This document shows, one piece after another, positions 9,801-21,918 of a DNA stretch of 64,000 nucleotides. A program made the translations under genes and the position numbers. The first letter of the stretch is position 1; each line of letters begins with the position of its first letter. Under the pieces are notes generated by a model that did not search any database, was not told the origin of the DNA, and saw nothing but the letters and a program-made list of their open reading frames with translations. The stretch spans positions 7,668,501 to 7,732,500 of the forward strand of contig JASJZC010000006.1 in NCBI GenBank assembly GCA_037178855.1, written 5' to 3'. Source of the stretch: Oscheius sp. JU75. Its lineage: Eukaryota; Nematoda; Chromadorea; Rhabditida; Rhabditidae.

Positions 9801-11552
9801 TGTTCGCATCCCAGTGCCAGTCAACTCTTGGATGAAAGGTGCCGAGGAAATGGTTCAGCGCTAGAATGAACTGTCCGGGAGCCTCGCACAGATGTAGAGA
9901 TCTGGAACCTGAGATTAAGGTGAAATTTTGGGGAAAAGGAGATCTGTCTGGTCCAGAGGGTGCGGATCACTACCGGCATCTTGGTCACTGAGGAATTGGC
10001 GCTACCGGTGTCCCTCTACTTGGATGGGTATGGCTCGTCCACTTCCTCCACGAGCAATGGGACCATAAGGCACCCAACAGTCAAATAGATTGTTTGATTG
10101 AGGTTTTTGTCAGTTCCACTCTACAGGATCGCAACAATGAAAAGTTTTTGCACGAGTCGTTCTCCAAAGGAGCCCTTCTTGTATTTTCACGCGATTTGAC
10201 ATTTACTTCGGGATTTAGGCTTATTGAGACCTGCTCAGGAAACGGTAATAGAAGACGTAGTCGGCATCTCGACGGACTTACCACGACCAAGAAAATCTCA
10301 GGTCGAATGTGCCGTCAATTGGAAAGTATCAATAAATGTTGATTTGAGATGCGGAACCACAATGAAGCATTCTCCACATCGGCTGTACTGATCTTCGCCG
10401 TAGAATAGCTGGCAGTTAGACTTATCAACTAAACTCTGGGCATTTCGTGACTTGCCCGCTTTTTGCTTGTGGTAACGGACGGACACCATTGCGCTTTAGA
10501 AGTAAAGAGATGCCCAAAAGTTTGTATGGGTGTGTGTGTGAAGCCATTATTGCAATTAGTGTGCATCACTTTGTGCGCACACTAATTGTTGGCAATTTGA
10601 ATCAAACCGAGTCAGTAGAGAGACGATGTCTTGAAGAGACAGTTGCTCCTGTCAGGGTGACTCGTCTACCTGTCACGAGCCCCAACGAGGCATCAGCCAA
10701 ACTTTTGCATAAAAATCTGTGTGTCTGAAGCCATTATTGGCAATTAGGTAGTTACTTTGTGCGCACACTAACGCACACTAATTGTTTTCAAGTTGAGTCA
10801 AATCGAGCCAGAGTGAGAGATAGCTTCGTTGGAGGAACATTGCTCCCGTCATGATAGCTCGACTAACGGGACATTATCCAAACTTGTCAATCAAAACATC
10901 AAACTCAATGCTTGGCTATCGGACGGATGTCTCGTTGCTTTAATAGCAGAAGCCTTCCCAGAGCTCTTTTCGCGAAAATTATGTGAACAGAGCTCCTGCT
11001 TTCCACAAAAATCCCAGCTGACGTCTGACTACTATTATTATCTCCCAAGCCGCAGGAACAAAGCTGTATTTTGATAAAAACATATCTGAATTTGGTCTTC
11101 CTCGCTCTGACCAGATTCGGCAAGAAATTGATGCATTCCATGAGTTTGCAGTAGGCCAAACTGATATCCTCGTCTTCCAGAAAGACCCTAATTTTGGATT
11201 TCAACTGATTAGAAGAGGAATATACCTCAATTTCTGGACGGCTTCCTTGGCAAAGTGCATATTTTTCGTGTGTCTTCTCCAGGCGACTTGATCCCGTTCC
11301 GTCTCGCAGAGCTCATGAATCTCGCTCTGGAATTTGGGACAGTTTTTGACTGAAAAGATGTGAGACTTTTAGATCCTTGACTGCCCGTTTCAGATCCTCG
11401 AGGATTGTCTCAACTTCTGCAGCGGCATCCTCGAGCGGCCGATGACAGGCTATAGATTTTGGATTCTCGCGGATCCATCGCCCTTTTCGTCGAAGATGAT
11501 ATTTTTGATGGCCTTCTGGATTTTGGAGCACTTCGGTCAAGTATGTCTCCAT
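6874..11552 (-). CDS. CMTR2: Cap-specific mRNA 2'-O-methyltransferase 2 (CMTR2)
   Basis: Methylates the ribose of the second transcribed nucleotide of capped mRNA (cap2), using SAM. Exons in coding order: 11367-11552, 11226-11326, 11187 down to an unresolved donor near 11090, 9800-9908, 9466-9757, 9313-9423, 9201-9269, 8939-9117, 8775-8895, 8337-8438, 8144-8299, 8010-8056, 7281-7485, 7092-7244, 6874-7050; phases agree except around exon 3. Diagnostic FtsJ-type motifs are LHLCEAPGQF (SAM site), TLNPHNEA, NWHFGPSGTGDI, VTADGS (catalytic Asp) and GGSFIMK (catalytic Lys). The second half matches the inactive methyltransferase-like half of CMTR2 and ends near QFTPFQMM. The protein is about 700 aa. 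TATTTTCCAG immediately precedes the ATG and looks like a trans-splice acceptor. The exon 3-4 intron exceeds 1.1 kb and is full of repeats. Confidence 0.88.
8628..8712. repeat. Palindromic repeat, family C copy in CMTR2 intron
   Basis: CTGCGCACCAACT ... CTGCGTATTGAAG ... AGTTAGTGCGCAG forms an inverted repeat. It shares the TGCGCACCAACT and CTGCGTATTG blocks with the element at 6472-6648. Confidence 0.55.
10500..10900 (+). repeat. Two tandem family B repeats in CMTR2 intron
   Basis: Two head-to-tail units (about 10520-10710 and 10725-10900) share AAGCCATTATTG, GGCAATTAG, TTTGTGCGCACACTAATTG, then GAGTCA/GAGCCA and GTTGCTCCTGTCA or its variant. The AATTAGTGTGCGCA ... TGTGCGCACACTAATT part is palindromic. 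The same unit recurs at 37610-37770 (+), 36860-37095 (-) and 51240-51425 (-). An intervening minus frame (10298-10489) was not accepted as a CMTR2 exon. Confidence 0.6.
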
Positions 11553-11760
11553 TCTGGAAAATATTTTATGCCTGTACCAGGTACGCACCGGAACTATTCG
11601 ACCCAAATTTTTCAGGGCAAAGACCGGTTACCTCTTTGAATAACAAAAATTCAGCCTCCGAAAGGGAAAGGAAAAACAAGGAAAAGTAGAGATTCTGACT
11701 CTACAAATGGTACAAAACACCTTCTCAAGTTGTTTCCAGGAGGTCCATTAATTGCAAACG

Positions 11761-11820
11761 AGTTTCACGAGATCGAACCCGACCCCTTTTCGTTTGTAGT
11801 TGGAATACTAACCGGCTGAT
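11761..11820 (-). mobile_element. tRNA-derived SINE copy
   Basis: On the minus strand, CAGCCGGTTAG (box A remnant) is followed by GGGTCGGGTTCGATCTC (box B). It lies upstream of the CMTR2 start. No acceptor stem. Confidence 0.5.
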
Positions 11821-11905
11821 TCATTTTGATAAAGTCCGCGCAGATGTTTCTTGAGGTATATAACACTTGAAACGTAATAAGGTTCTATTTCGTAGAGTAT
11901 TTTGA

Positions 11906-12007
11906 GCTGAGTAATAATATGCATATATGAGATGGTAATGATATGAGTAATATATGAGATGTAATAATATGAGATATGAGATATGATATGAGTAATAATA
12001 TGAGATG
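11906..12007 (+). repeat. AT-rich minisatellite (TAATATGAGA-type)
   Basis: Irregular tandem copies of ATATGAGA, TAATAATATGAG and related units lead directly into the retrotransposon fragment at 12003-12170. Confidence 0.65.
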
Positions 12008-12170
12008 GTCAAAAACGATATCAGAGTGGATCCCACTCGAGAGCAGAAGACAGCCTGGAAGACAACGCCTACGATGGATCGATGAAGTGCAAAGAGAGGC
12101 TGGACACTCATGGTGGACAAAAAACAATCAGGAATGGAAGAACATCAGATCAGCAATAGTCGAAGACTAG
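12003..12170 (+). mobile_element. 3' end of an RTE-like non-LTR retrotransposon ORF
   Basis: The frame encodes WSKTISEWIP, then GRQRLRWIDEVQREAG and W-x5-EWKNIRSAIVED-stop. This is the C-terminal signature of endonuclease/reverse-transcriptase proteins of RTE-type elements (W..AV.EW.P...KR..GRP..RW.DDI...AG). Only the last 55 codons are present, so the copy is severely 5'-truncated and inert. Confidence 0.7.
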
Positions 12171-12729
12171 ATAATTGCAATAAATAAAATAATATGCAAT
12201 CATATTTATGGAGTGAGAGTCGTTGCAGCATTTCGAAGTTTTTGTGAAACAGCTGGTGTATGGCTAAAAGGTGTCACTCGAACCACACGACATGGGTTCA
12301 GCAAACTTTTCCATCAAGTTATTTTGAGAAGAATAAGGCATGGGAGAAGTTTCTTAGGTTATAACCATATTTACAAGAATATTAACCCCAAGGGACGTTT
12401 GCAAATTTTGTTCCTATAAACTTTGTCCTACTCCTACGTATATTGCTTTCCCGTTCAGTCCAACTGTGAAAACTGGCTATTCAGCAATTGGAAAGCGAAA
12501 TATCGAAGAAAAAACACGGTCCAAAATAACTTCGACGCGTTTCGCTCTTCCAACCTAACCCAGTACGAATAGCTCAGTGCACGGGTGGAACAAACAGTAA
12601 ATTGAGGAGTAGAAAGATGCAAAGTGTAAGCATTTCCAAACAAAAGGGCTCGGTAGCAACAAAAATAATTTACTTTGAAGAAAGAGAGAAAAACATAACA
12701 ATAACAGGCCCAATCCAAGGAAAATTAGT
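12171..12729. other. Intergenic, no supported gene
   Basis: 3' flank of the retroelement fragment, then 3' flank of the valyl-tRNA synthetase gene. No coherent coding frame. Confidence 0.45.
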
Positions 12730-15700
12730 TTATAAGGCGGCGAGGGCAGAAATGGCAGCTTCGAGACTCTTGTTCTCGCCCAGCAGACTGTCCTTCTTCT
12801 CCTGATTATTCGTCCTAATACCCAGAGGAACCTTCGTCTCGTAGTCGGGGGCCTTTTCCAGCTCGGAGAGCTTGCGAATCGCCTGGTCGTTCTTCTCCTT
12901 CTTCGCGTTCAGCTTTGCGAGCTCCTTCTGGACGTCGATGACTCCCTGAAAAGTAATTTTTGAGCTATAAATGGATAAATAACCTGGAGAGCAATGAAGA
13001 TGGTACAGAGAGAAGATAGAGTGATCTGTGCACAGCCCGCCGGTGGCTTTTCGGAGGAGGTTGAGAGCAGAACGGTGACCTGGAAATTGTAAGCTTGCTC
13101 GACTAAAAGTGAGTTCAATTAGGTATCTTTTTTCAAGTAGTTGTATGCATCTGATGTATGCGACGTGGGTAGTTTGAAATCGGATAGAAGAATAGTTGAA
13201 GGTTTTTGTTTGTAAATAGACAAAAAGGGAACAGTATTGAACCATCGACCGTAGAACCATTTCAAAAGCTCAGGTTCTTCTTTTTTTTAAATCCAAATTT
13301 CGGTTTCTACGCATGCTTTCCTAGCTTTACGTGAAAAAAACAAGGCCTGGGAATATAAGGATAGGTAAAAAAAAATAATATTTGTTCTAGCCACTCTTTT
13401 GGTATTCTACCTAATCTGACGCTCTTCTGATAACAAAGCTTTATGAAGAACCCTGTCTTGCAATAACATTGCAAGTGTCTCAACTTTTTCAGTTATGGCT
13501 TTCCAGGTTAACATGGAGTCGAAATCGCCCAATATCCCGATGATCAATTTTGTAAAATAAGAACAAACCTTATTTGAAGCAGCCAGCGTTCCAATCAGAT
13601 TTCCTAGTGGCGTCAGCGACATCTGGCTCTCTGCGGAAGAGACGGAAATGTAGAGATCGGCCTTGGTCTTATGCGTGAGCTCGTAGTCGGAACGGAGTGA
13701 CCGAACTGTCTTGACAATCTCCATCGCAAAGGTGACCTCAGCCTCGAGATTCTCGCAGTAGTAGGGGTACTGCTCAGGCTCGGGATACGGCGCAATGATG
13801 ATCGACTGATCGGCGTTGGAGGCGCGCGGAATACGCTGCCAGAGCTCCTCGGAGATGAAGGGCATGGCCGGGGAGATCAGACGCAGTCCCGTCTCAACAC
13901 AATGCAGCAGAACGGCTCGGGAGCTCTCGCGAGCAGTCTCATCTCCTGGAAAGTGGACATTTTACAAAGTTTGAGCAAAATGAAGTTGCTAAAAAACACC
14001 TGATTAGACCCAATAAAAGATTAAAAACCTTCTGAAGGTATTTCGGAAGATCTCATAAAGAGGAAAAAAAGAGTTACGGGGTTTTTTTTCCCCGACATTT
14101 TTTGCTTCGGAATCGGAGCGCTATCCGACTAAGCTATGTGGAAAATAACAAACCAGAAGAGATTATCGGCTTGATGCCCTCCAAATAGACGTCGCAGAGA
14201 TCATAGAGCCAGAAGTTGTAGGCTGCCGTAGTGAATTCGGTGAATTGGAACTTGGCCAGACCGTCATGACACCGCTGGACAGCATAGGCGCATCGAGAGA
14301 GAATCCATTTGTCCAGCTGGGATTCCTTGCCTGACAACTTGAAGCTCTCCTTGGCCTTGTAGCCGTCTCCCAGCTGCATCAGCGTGAACTTGACAGCTTG
14401 CCAAATCTGAAAAAAAACGCAATAAAGAAGGCTAAATGTTGCAAATTTTAGGCCAAGCACGACAAGACGAAAAACCTGCTCATTTTTCTGCTTCGTTCCA
14501 CATATCAGTGAAAAACGAAGGCGAATAAGGGAGGTGTTCAAACATGGTCCAGCTAATCGAAAATCGGACACCCACTAGAGTCAGCGAAAATGTCTGGTTC
14601 TGGTGCTCATTCCTTTCTCGTTCAATGGCGGAGGGTACATAGCGCATTCAGAAGTTTGGTGAGAACAAGAAATGTTACCTTATTCCCGAAGAAGCGATAT
14701 CCCTGAATCCGAAGCACGTTCAGGTTGATGTCTCTTCCCTGACTAGTATAGGCCAGAAGGGCGAAACGAAGAGCATCCGTTCCACACTCCGGAATTCCAT
14801 TCGGGTAGTCTCTGGCCTGACCGGCCTGAGCGACGGCCAACTCCTTCGGATCCAGATTTCCATTGGCCAACTGCCGGTTCAGCTCGTCTAGTGTGACTCC
14901 ATGAATGACATCGAGCGGATCGATGACATTTCCCAACGACTTGGACATCTTCCGTCCGTGCGCGTCACGAATCAGCGCGTGGAGATAGACTTCCTTGAAG
15001 GGAAGTTTGCCGGTCAGTTCCTGACTCATGAAGACCATTCGGGCGACCCAGAAGAAGAGAATATCGTGGCCGGTTTCCATGACCTGCGAGGGGAAGAAGG
15101 CTTCCATGTCGACCGTGTTGTGGGGCCAGCCGAAGATGGCAAATGGCCACATGCCTGAGGAGAACCACGTGTCCAGGACGTCCTCATCTGAACGGGGTTT
15201 TAATGTAGCAGAATGAAAAAAAACTGGTGGTATTTTGGTAGTTTGCTCTGTTCATCCGAATAATGTTCGCCACTTATATACCTCCTAGCCATGTTTCTTG
15301 AGACTAGTGTGTTAAAGAATCTGCTAAATTTAATAGGAGTTGAAATATGACCGAAAAAATTACAAACGATTATACGTTGTAAAGGATTCTTTTTGAGCTC
15401 AAAAATAGGATTTCAAAGAACGAACAGAGCATCTAACCAAGCACTTTCAAAACACTCACCCCATTTCAGCGAGATCTTCTTAGGGTCAACACCGAGCTTC
15501 TTGGCAGCCTTCTCCCTTGCCTCCTCGTCGGTATGAGCACAGACCCAGTTCCGGTCATCGCACGCATCCGGGCTCTGCTCGCCTTCAACAGTGACGAGAT
15601 AGGCAGGGATTCGGTGTCCCCACCAAAGCTGGCGAGAAATGCACCAGTCACTAAACTTCTATATAAAAAGACGGTAAAAACAGGCAAACCGGCTGTTTTC

Positions 15701-17867
15701 GAGCCACCTGTTCCAGGTGTTGACATGGAAGTCGGGAATGAGTTTCAACTCGCCGCTCTCGACAGCCTTGATGGCCTTCTTGGCCATATGGTCACACTTG
15801 ACGTACCATTGGGCTTTCAGGATCGGTTCAATAATGTCCTTGGATCGACTGAAAACTGGGGTTGGATCGATCGGGTATCGGCGCGCAAATTTGAACGTAG
15901 CGAGGAAAAGGAAAGTTGCAAAACTCGACGCACCTGCAGACAGGAACAACCATGGCATTGTCCTTCTTGTCCCTGTAGAGCCCCTTCTCCTTCAGCGCCT
16001 CCATGACAGCCTGTCGGGCGTCGAAGCGCTTCATTGCGGTGAACGGACCACAGTTCGGGGCGATCAGACCGTCATCGGTGATGCAGGTGATGAAGGGCAG
16101 CTTGTGACGCATTCCGACCTCGTAGTCGTTGTGATCGTGAGCCGGAGTGATCTTGACAGCTCCTGTTCCGAATTCACGCTCGACGAAACTGTCGGCGATG
16201 ATGGGCAGATCGCGATTGATGAACGGATGTGTGCAGACCTTGCCGACGAGATGCTTGTATCTGTTGTCTTCCGGATGGACGGCAATGGCCGAATCGCCAA
16301 GCATCGTCTCGATACGGGTCGTCGAGACGACGACTTCTTCGTCTGAAAACAGTTTGTTCAGCAAAGAATTGAGAGCGTATTGTGTTTGTGGGAAGTACAG
16401 GACAAGCGGTCTTCTCCTGTAAATAGATCATAAGTCAGCTTTAGAGCTCTAAGTTTTGCAATCATATAACTTCAGTTGCGGTAACGAACAAACTGTCATA
16501 TATAGAAAGTCTGTCAAAGTCGTGATCGGACGCAAAGCCCATGATAGGTCGAACAGTTAAAGATATAGGCAAAGTGGACAAGTTGACATCAAGAAAATAC
16601 AGGTTGGACAAGGTGAATATAACCGAAAAAAAAATGAAGACAAGTTGGCAGAGAAATGCGGAAAGAAAACTCGAGGGGTATGTCAAACGTGAAATGGCTG
16701 TCAGAAACTGAAGGCGAAATTGGCTGACAGGTCACTGGATCACACAGAAACAGTTGATGTTCGAAATGGACATCTAGAAGGACAAGTTGCAAGAACAAAA
16801 TAGTATTGTAAGGAAGAAAAATAAAAAGAGCCCGACAACTTACCGCTTCCCTTGATCTTGTAGGCAAAGGAGACGATGACTCCGAACTCGATCTTTTCCG
16901 TGTACCCAGGGACCGAGAGCAGGGTCCTTCCAGGCAGTTCGTGCTTATCGACTTCGATGTCGGAGATGGCACTCCGAAGAGCACAGCTCCAGTTGACCAG
17001 CCGATTGCTGCGGTAGATTGTGCCATTTTCATGCATCCGGATGAAGGCTTCTGTCACGGCACGCATCATTTTCGGGTCCATCATAAAGCAGGCCCGGTCC
17101 CAGTCGACCGAGACTCCCATCTTGCGGATCTGGTCATAGATGACGTCTCCCTTCCTTAAAATTGAAATTATGCGGTCATGAGACTCCCTTACTCGTTCTT
17201 CCACTGCCAGACCTCTTGCAGAAAGCGATCACGGCCAAGATCGTGCCGACTGAGACCCTTCTCGCGCTGGAGCTTCTTCTCGACGACGACCTGGGTGGCG
17301 ATTCCGGCATGATCGCAGCCCGGGGCGAACAGAGTCGTCTTGCCTAGCATCCGATTGAAGCGGATCATCGTGTCCTCGAGCGTATTGGCCAGTGCGTGTC
17401 CGACATGTAGATTTCCTGTAACGTTGGGCGGCGGGATGCAGATGGTGAAGTAGCCTTTCGGGTTTGGAGCCCTAAATTTTGTCTATTTTACGCGGGAAAA
17501 ACAAAAACTGACGTGACGCTCTCGCGACCATAATCCGGCTTGAAGAAGCCCTGCTTCTCCCACCACTCGTACCAGGCCGCCTCGACGTATTTCGGACTGT
17601 AGGCTGACGGCATCTCGCAGCTCGTATCTGTATTTTTTTTGGTGAAAAATTGAGAAAAAGGCTACCTTTCTTCTCGCCAAGCTTGGTGGCCGAAGTATAC
17701 TCCAGTATCTCCTTCTTCTTCGCCTCCTTCTCCTCCTTGGGCTTGTCCTTGGCAGCAGCAGCCTTCTCGGCCATTTTTTTCTGCTTCTCCTCGAATTTGG
17801 CCAGCTTGGCCGCCTTCTCGGCCTCCTTTTTCAGTTCCTTCTCTGTCTTGACCTTCTCACCAGTCAT
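12730..17867 (-). CDS. VARS1: Valyl-tRNA synthetase, cytosolic
   Basis: Charges tRNA-Val. Twelve exons (17666-17867, 17513-17627, 17193-17471, 16844-17154, 15934-16342, 15690-15848, 15460-15650, 14679-15187, 14154-14406, 13569-13945, 12984-13079, 12730-12945) sum to 3117 nt, 1038 aa, in frame. Residues 1-65 are a Lys/Glu/Ala-rich helical extension with no GST domain. The class I HIGH motif is HVGH at about 128-131 within [19 protein letters not shown] is at 635-639 within [14 protein letters not shown]. The editing domain contains [10 protein letters not shown] and [22 protein letters not shown] and an anticodon-binding domain ([11 protein letters not shown]) follow, and the C-terminus is a coiled-coil tRNA arm. 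GAGTTTTCAG lies 2 nt before the ATG, a probable trans-splice acceptor. Long introns carry a SINE and GACAG-type sequence. Confidence 0.97.
14078..14150 (-). mobile_element. tRNA-derived SINE copy in VARS intron
   Basis: Minus strand TAGCTTAGTCGGATAGCGC is a near-perfect box A and D-arm, followed by CTCCGATTCCGAAGC (anticodon arm remnant). Box B is eroded. It lies in the intron between VARS exons 9 and 10. Confidence 0.5.
16460..16835. repeat. GACAG/GACAAG-rich degenerate tract in VARS intron
   Basis: Purine-rich plus strand with many GACAAG, GACAG and CTGTCA words (GTGGACAAGTTGACA, GGTTGGACAAGG, GGCTGACAGG), filling most of the 501-nt intron. No clean period is visible by eye. Confidence 0.5.
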
Positions 17868-18694
17868 GACTGAAAACTCATGAGTTTATGTGAGAAAAGG
17901 ACTGAAGCAGAAAATAGCATAAGATTTTCTAATAAAAAACTAGCTCAAGTTTTTCGATCTCATCACTAGATGTCGGGGAAAGACAGACCTTTACATGAGT
18001 GAGAGGCACTTTAGTGACAAAAAATCGTCTAAAAATTGATCAGAGACAGCTTCCAGTGTGCAGAAGACAGGTAGAAATAAAAAAACACGCAAAGGCAGAA
18101 CTTTTACTAAGAAAATTGGAAATTGGGGCGAAAAAGGTTTGATAAACAAGTCCAGCTGGTATGCGCCGACATTTCTCACAAGAAAATATAGCTGAAAATA
18201 AACCAAGCCGAGGTAATTTACTTGTTTATTCCACTCCCAGCTATTTTATATTACTCCCAGTCAAGTTACATCACTTTGACGGCCCCTGATTGCGAAATAG
18301 GGAGAGCGAACGGTCAAAGAGGGGAATGACTCAAAGACTGAGAGCCGGTCCCGTCCGTTGAGCAACAGTTCAAAAATCAAGATAAGACTACATTTAACAG
18401 GCCGTCAATTAGAGAAAAGTGCACACAACGACAAGAAACCGCCACAAACGGACAAAACCATTCAATCTGAAAAGACTTCTAGGGTAATGTTTATTGGAAA
18501 CACGTGACAGGGTAAAATAATATAGGATAGAGAGAGGAAGAATTTGGAGAGCAAATTGACTAAGCACTAGTACACAAAAAAAAAGCCGGGATTCAATTGC
18601 GAATTGCCTGTAAGCACAATCATGTATACAGTAAATAGAGTTATCGTAGTTGGCTCGTCGGTATCGGATTGAGGAAGCGCAGATCATTGAATGG
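17868..18694. other. Intergenic between PP2A scaffold and VARS genes
   Basis: No coding frame. It includes the 3' region of the upstream minus-strand gene (TTTATT at 18489-18494 reads AATAAA on minus) and the VARS leader. Confidence 0.5.
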
Positions 18695-20756
18695 TTACAG
18701 GCCGAGAGCTGAAAACGCCATTTTAGTTGAAAACGCATGGGAAACTGACCATTCTTAGTCTCTTCCGTGAAGAATTTGACATCAAAATCGGTGTCGGCGG
18801 CAAGTTTGGTCAGGAGTGGCTTGATTTCTGACTGGAGAACTGCCGGACTAACGACCTTTCCTATCCGGAGCAGACTCTTGGCCACATTGAAGCGAACATT
18901 CGGTACATTGTCGCCGGTCAGCTCTTTGATAATCGGCAGAATGTCGCGCACGGTCTGATCATTGCCCACTGCCTCGCTCAATGTATTCAGACAGAAGAGG
19001 CAAGTCATTCGGTGGAGGTAGTTGGAATCCTGAAATTACATTTTTACCTAACAAAAATTGCGACTACCTTTGACAGCGTTTGAATTTTGGGAATAAGGTT
19101 TTTGGTGACCCATTCTCCGCCGAATTTCTGCGCGAGCTCTTTCAGGATTCCTGTGGCGGCCTCGCGAATAGCATAGACGTGGTCCGTGAGCCAGGTCAGA
19201 CAGTGGCTGAGCAGCTTCTCGTCGAAGAATTCCTGGCCTAACTGGCTGGCCAACAGGGGCATGAATTGGACGATGGCCAGTCGAACACGCCATTTGCTAT
19301 CCTCAGCCAACTCCACGATAGCCGGGAGCAGAGACTGCGACAGTTGCGAGGCTCCGATGACCTCATTGACCTATATATGTGACTTTTTAAGAAGCGGAGA
19401 AGCAACAAACCTTGTCAAGACTACTGATAATATTGAGTCGTACTTCGGCGGTGCTGTCCTTCAGGAGCTGCATGTAGATTGGGAGCAGGAGATTGACTGT
19501 GTTGTCTTTGCCAACCAGAGGGGCCAAGCCCATGATCACACCGGCCAGTTCGGTCTTGACATGTTGGTTTGGGTCTGTTACGAGGTCGCGAACGACGGGC
19601 AGAATCTCGTCTTTGATATGCTGCTCGCGGTTGGCCTTTGGAAGATTGGCGCAGAAGTCTGAAGACGATATTGAAAGGGGATTTGTAAAAGTACAAACCC
19701 TGGATTCGTTGGGCAGCGGCGCTTCGAACCTCGCCTTCTGGGTCCTTCAGGAGATTTGTAAATGCTGGAAGAAGGTCATTTTCGGACATCTCCTCGCCAA
19801 GCGAGGCCTGCAGCTCCGTCAGCTTCTCGGCTACCATGAAACGAACTCTCCAGCTCTTGTCGTCAATCAACGAGGTTAAAACTGGACGGACTTGGCTCTT
19901 CTTGGCCTCCTCGTTTACCAGAGCAGCCATGGCGACGCAACTCTCGACAGCCAGCAGTCGAACGGAATCTTGCTCATCGTTGGCCAGGTCAGCAAAACAG
20001 CCGTAGAGCTCCTCCTTCAGCTGGTCCTTTTCCACGACCTTGGCGAACTCTCCGAGTTTTCCGGCCGCGGCGCGACGGACCATGGGAGTATCATCACGAC
20101 ACAGCTGGCGGAATTGGCTAAAAACATGTTTTCCATATTCAAGAAAAAAATACCTTCGAAGTTCGGTCTTGGCGCTGGGACTAACACGAGCATAGGCTAC
20201 GCTGAACAGTCCGCAAGCCGAGGTGCGCGACGTGAACCAGTCTCCGGTGGCTAGACGTTTCAGCATCGGGATGAAGTACTCTTCCATGGCGGCGGTGCTA
20301 TGCTTGTCGGCGATTTTGCGAAGACTCTCGACGGCCTTGTCTCGAACGACGGTCTCTTCGACAGTGGCCAGATTCTCGAGCGGGGGGAGAAGACACTGGA
20401 CCCAGTCGGTGCCACCAATCTGTGAAGGGAAAATATTCAACTGTCATAAACAATAGACCAACCAGGGGCGTGAAATTTCCCAACTGTTCGGCCAGCACAA
20501 GTAGTACCTCGTCCTCATCGTAGATCGTATCGGTCAAGAATTGAATCAGTTCATTTCTCGTGCGCTCAGGTCCCAGAGCTAGAGCAATTGTGGACAGCTT
20601 ACGGATGCTAAAAAGTTGTTATTTATCATTAAAAAAAAAGTGGCGAGCAAACCTGTTGAGGCGGAGCTGCACATCTTCATTTCGAAGTTCATCGATGAGG
20701 ACCGCAATTGGGTAGAGGTTGTCATCACCTTCATCGTGATGAGCGACGGCGGCCAT
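18695..20756 (-). CDS. paa-1: PP2A 65 kDa scaffold subunit A
   Basis: Scaffold of protein phosphatase 2A; it binds the catalytic C subunit and exchangeable B subunits. Eight exons (20653-20756, 20463-20607, 20154-20419, 19699-20117, 19411-19658, 19068-19370, 18750-19029, 18695-18708) give 592 aa, matching the family (about 589). The protein is a run of about 15 HEAT repeats; recognisable pieces are [75 protein letters not shown] and the C-terminal DVKFFTEE. The last exon is only 14 nt and supplies the final residues LGL. A run of T ending in TTTTAG lies just upstream of the ATG. Divergent from the complex I gene downstream on plus. Confidence 0.96.
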
Positions 20757-21918
20757 ATTTCTAAAAAAAAAAAATTTATCGCTGAATTGTGAAAGAATAT
20801 CAAGTTCAGGGTGGTAAGTAAGCAGACACATGTGTTTACTATGAAAGCATTGACGGAAAGCGCACAGGTCATTTGTTAATCGATTTGGAGCAGGAAAACG
20901 GTCGATTTTGCTGAGAGAAGCATAATAAACTAGGAAACAAGAGATACCCGTTCGATCACTGGGAAATATCTTTGACATGGAAAACGCCTGATCATGTATG
21001 AAAATGTATGCACAGTCGTTGTGCTATCAAAGTTGCCAAGATAAAATCTTCGAAACTTTCTTTGTGAAATTTTGTACACAACATTAAGGCTATTTTTAGA
21101 CCTTTCACGAACACTCATTTAAAGTTTAGCTGATGAATATCGTGTTGCAATCATCCAAATTGTTTGTCTCAACGACAAAATGCATATAATTTCGGACAGC
21201 GAGAGAAAATCAATCGGATGAGCCGGAGCTTGTGCTCAGGCGAGGAAAAAGAGAACGAGCCCGTTTGGAAAGCCGCCAATTCGGTGTAGAAGGTCCCGCC
21301 ACGAAATGCGGAGCCCTTTGGATCTTGGCGGCAGGGCAGATTTATTTCCATACGGAAATCCTTCCTCGACTTTCGCAGCATTGTTCCTTTTTGTTCGTGT
21401 TTTTCCAAATAAAATAAATAAAACATGATTCGTTGAACGAACTGCATTGAAAAAAAGTAGTCAAACAATGTCTGTTTTGCATCAAAACGCTCAAATTTGC
21501 TTCAGTAAATATCTGTTCGGTTCCAAGATGAAACCGTGTTTCCTGTTATTTTCTCCTCGATTTCACATTTTATAAATACATTTATCGAACTGGAAACAGT
21601 GAAGAACCTGTAAGAACTTAAGAAGCTTCAAGTAGTGAGGTAAACAGGCCGTGTGACTCGTGTGGAAGAAATATCGGCCATGGCAAACTTTTCTCCGTCC
21701 ATTTTCGACCGCTCTAACAGTCTGTCTAGCTTTTTCTATCACCTATACTAGAAGAAAGTTATTTAACCGTGAATATGGTTGTACAATGATATAATCCACG
21801 GTTGGAACCTCTCATTTCCTTTGGCAGCAGTAAGAAATTAACTGTTATCTCCTTTTCCTCAAGTTTCTCTTACAATTCCACCTACAAGCTTCATTGCTTT
21901 ACTTTCAGGTTTGCCGAG
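20757..21918. promoter_or_regulatory. Divergent intergenic region, paa-1 / nuo-1
   Basis: 1.16 kb separates the two oppositely transcribed housekeeping genes, so both promoters must lie here. A GC-richer block at about 21220-21350 stands out. No TATA box is obvious. The nuo-1 side ends with TTTACTTTCAG at 21898-21908, a likely trans-splice acceptor 10 nt before the ATG. Confidence 0.45.

Noticed and set aside
10298-10489. 63-codon minus frame inside the CMTR2 gene
   Set aside because: Cysteine-containing and tempting, but CMTR2 has no insertion at this point and the frame stops before any usable donor.
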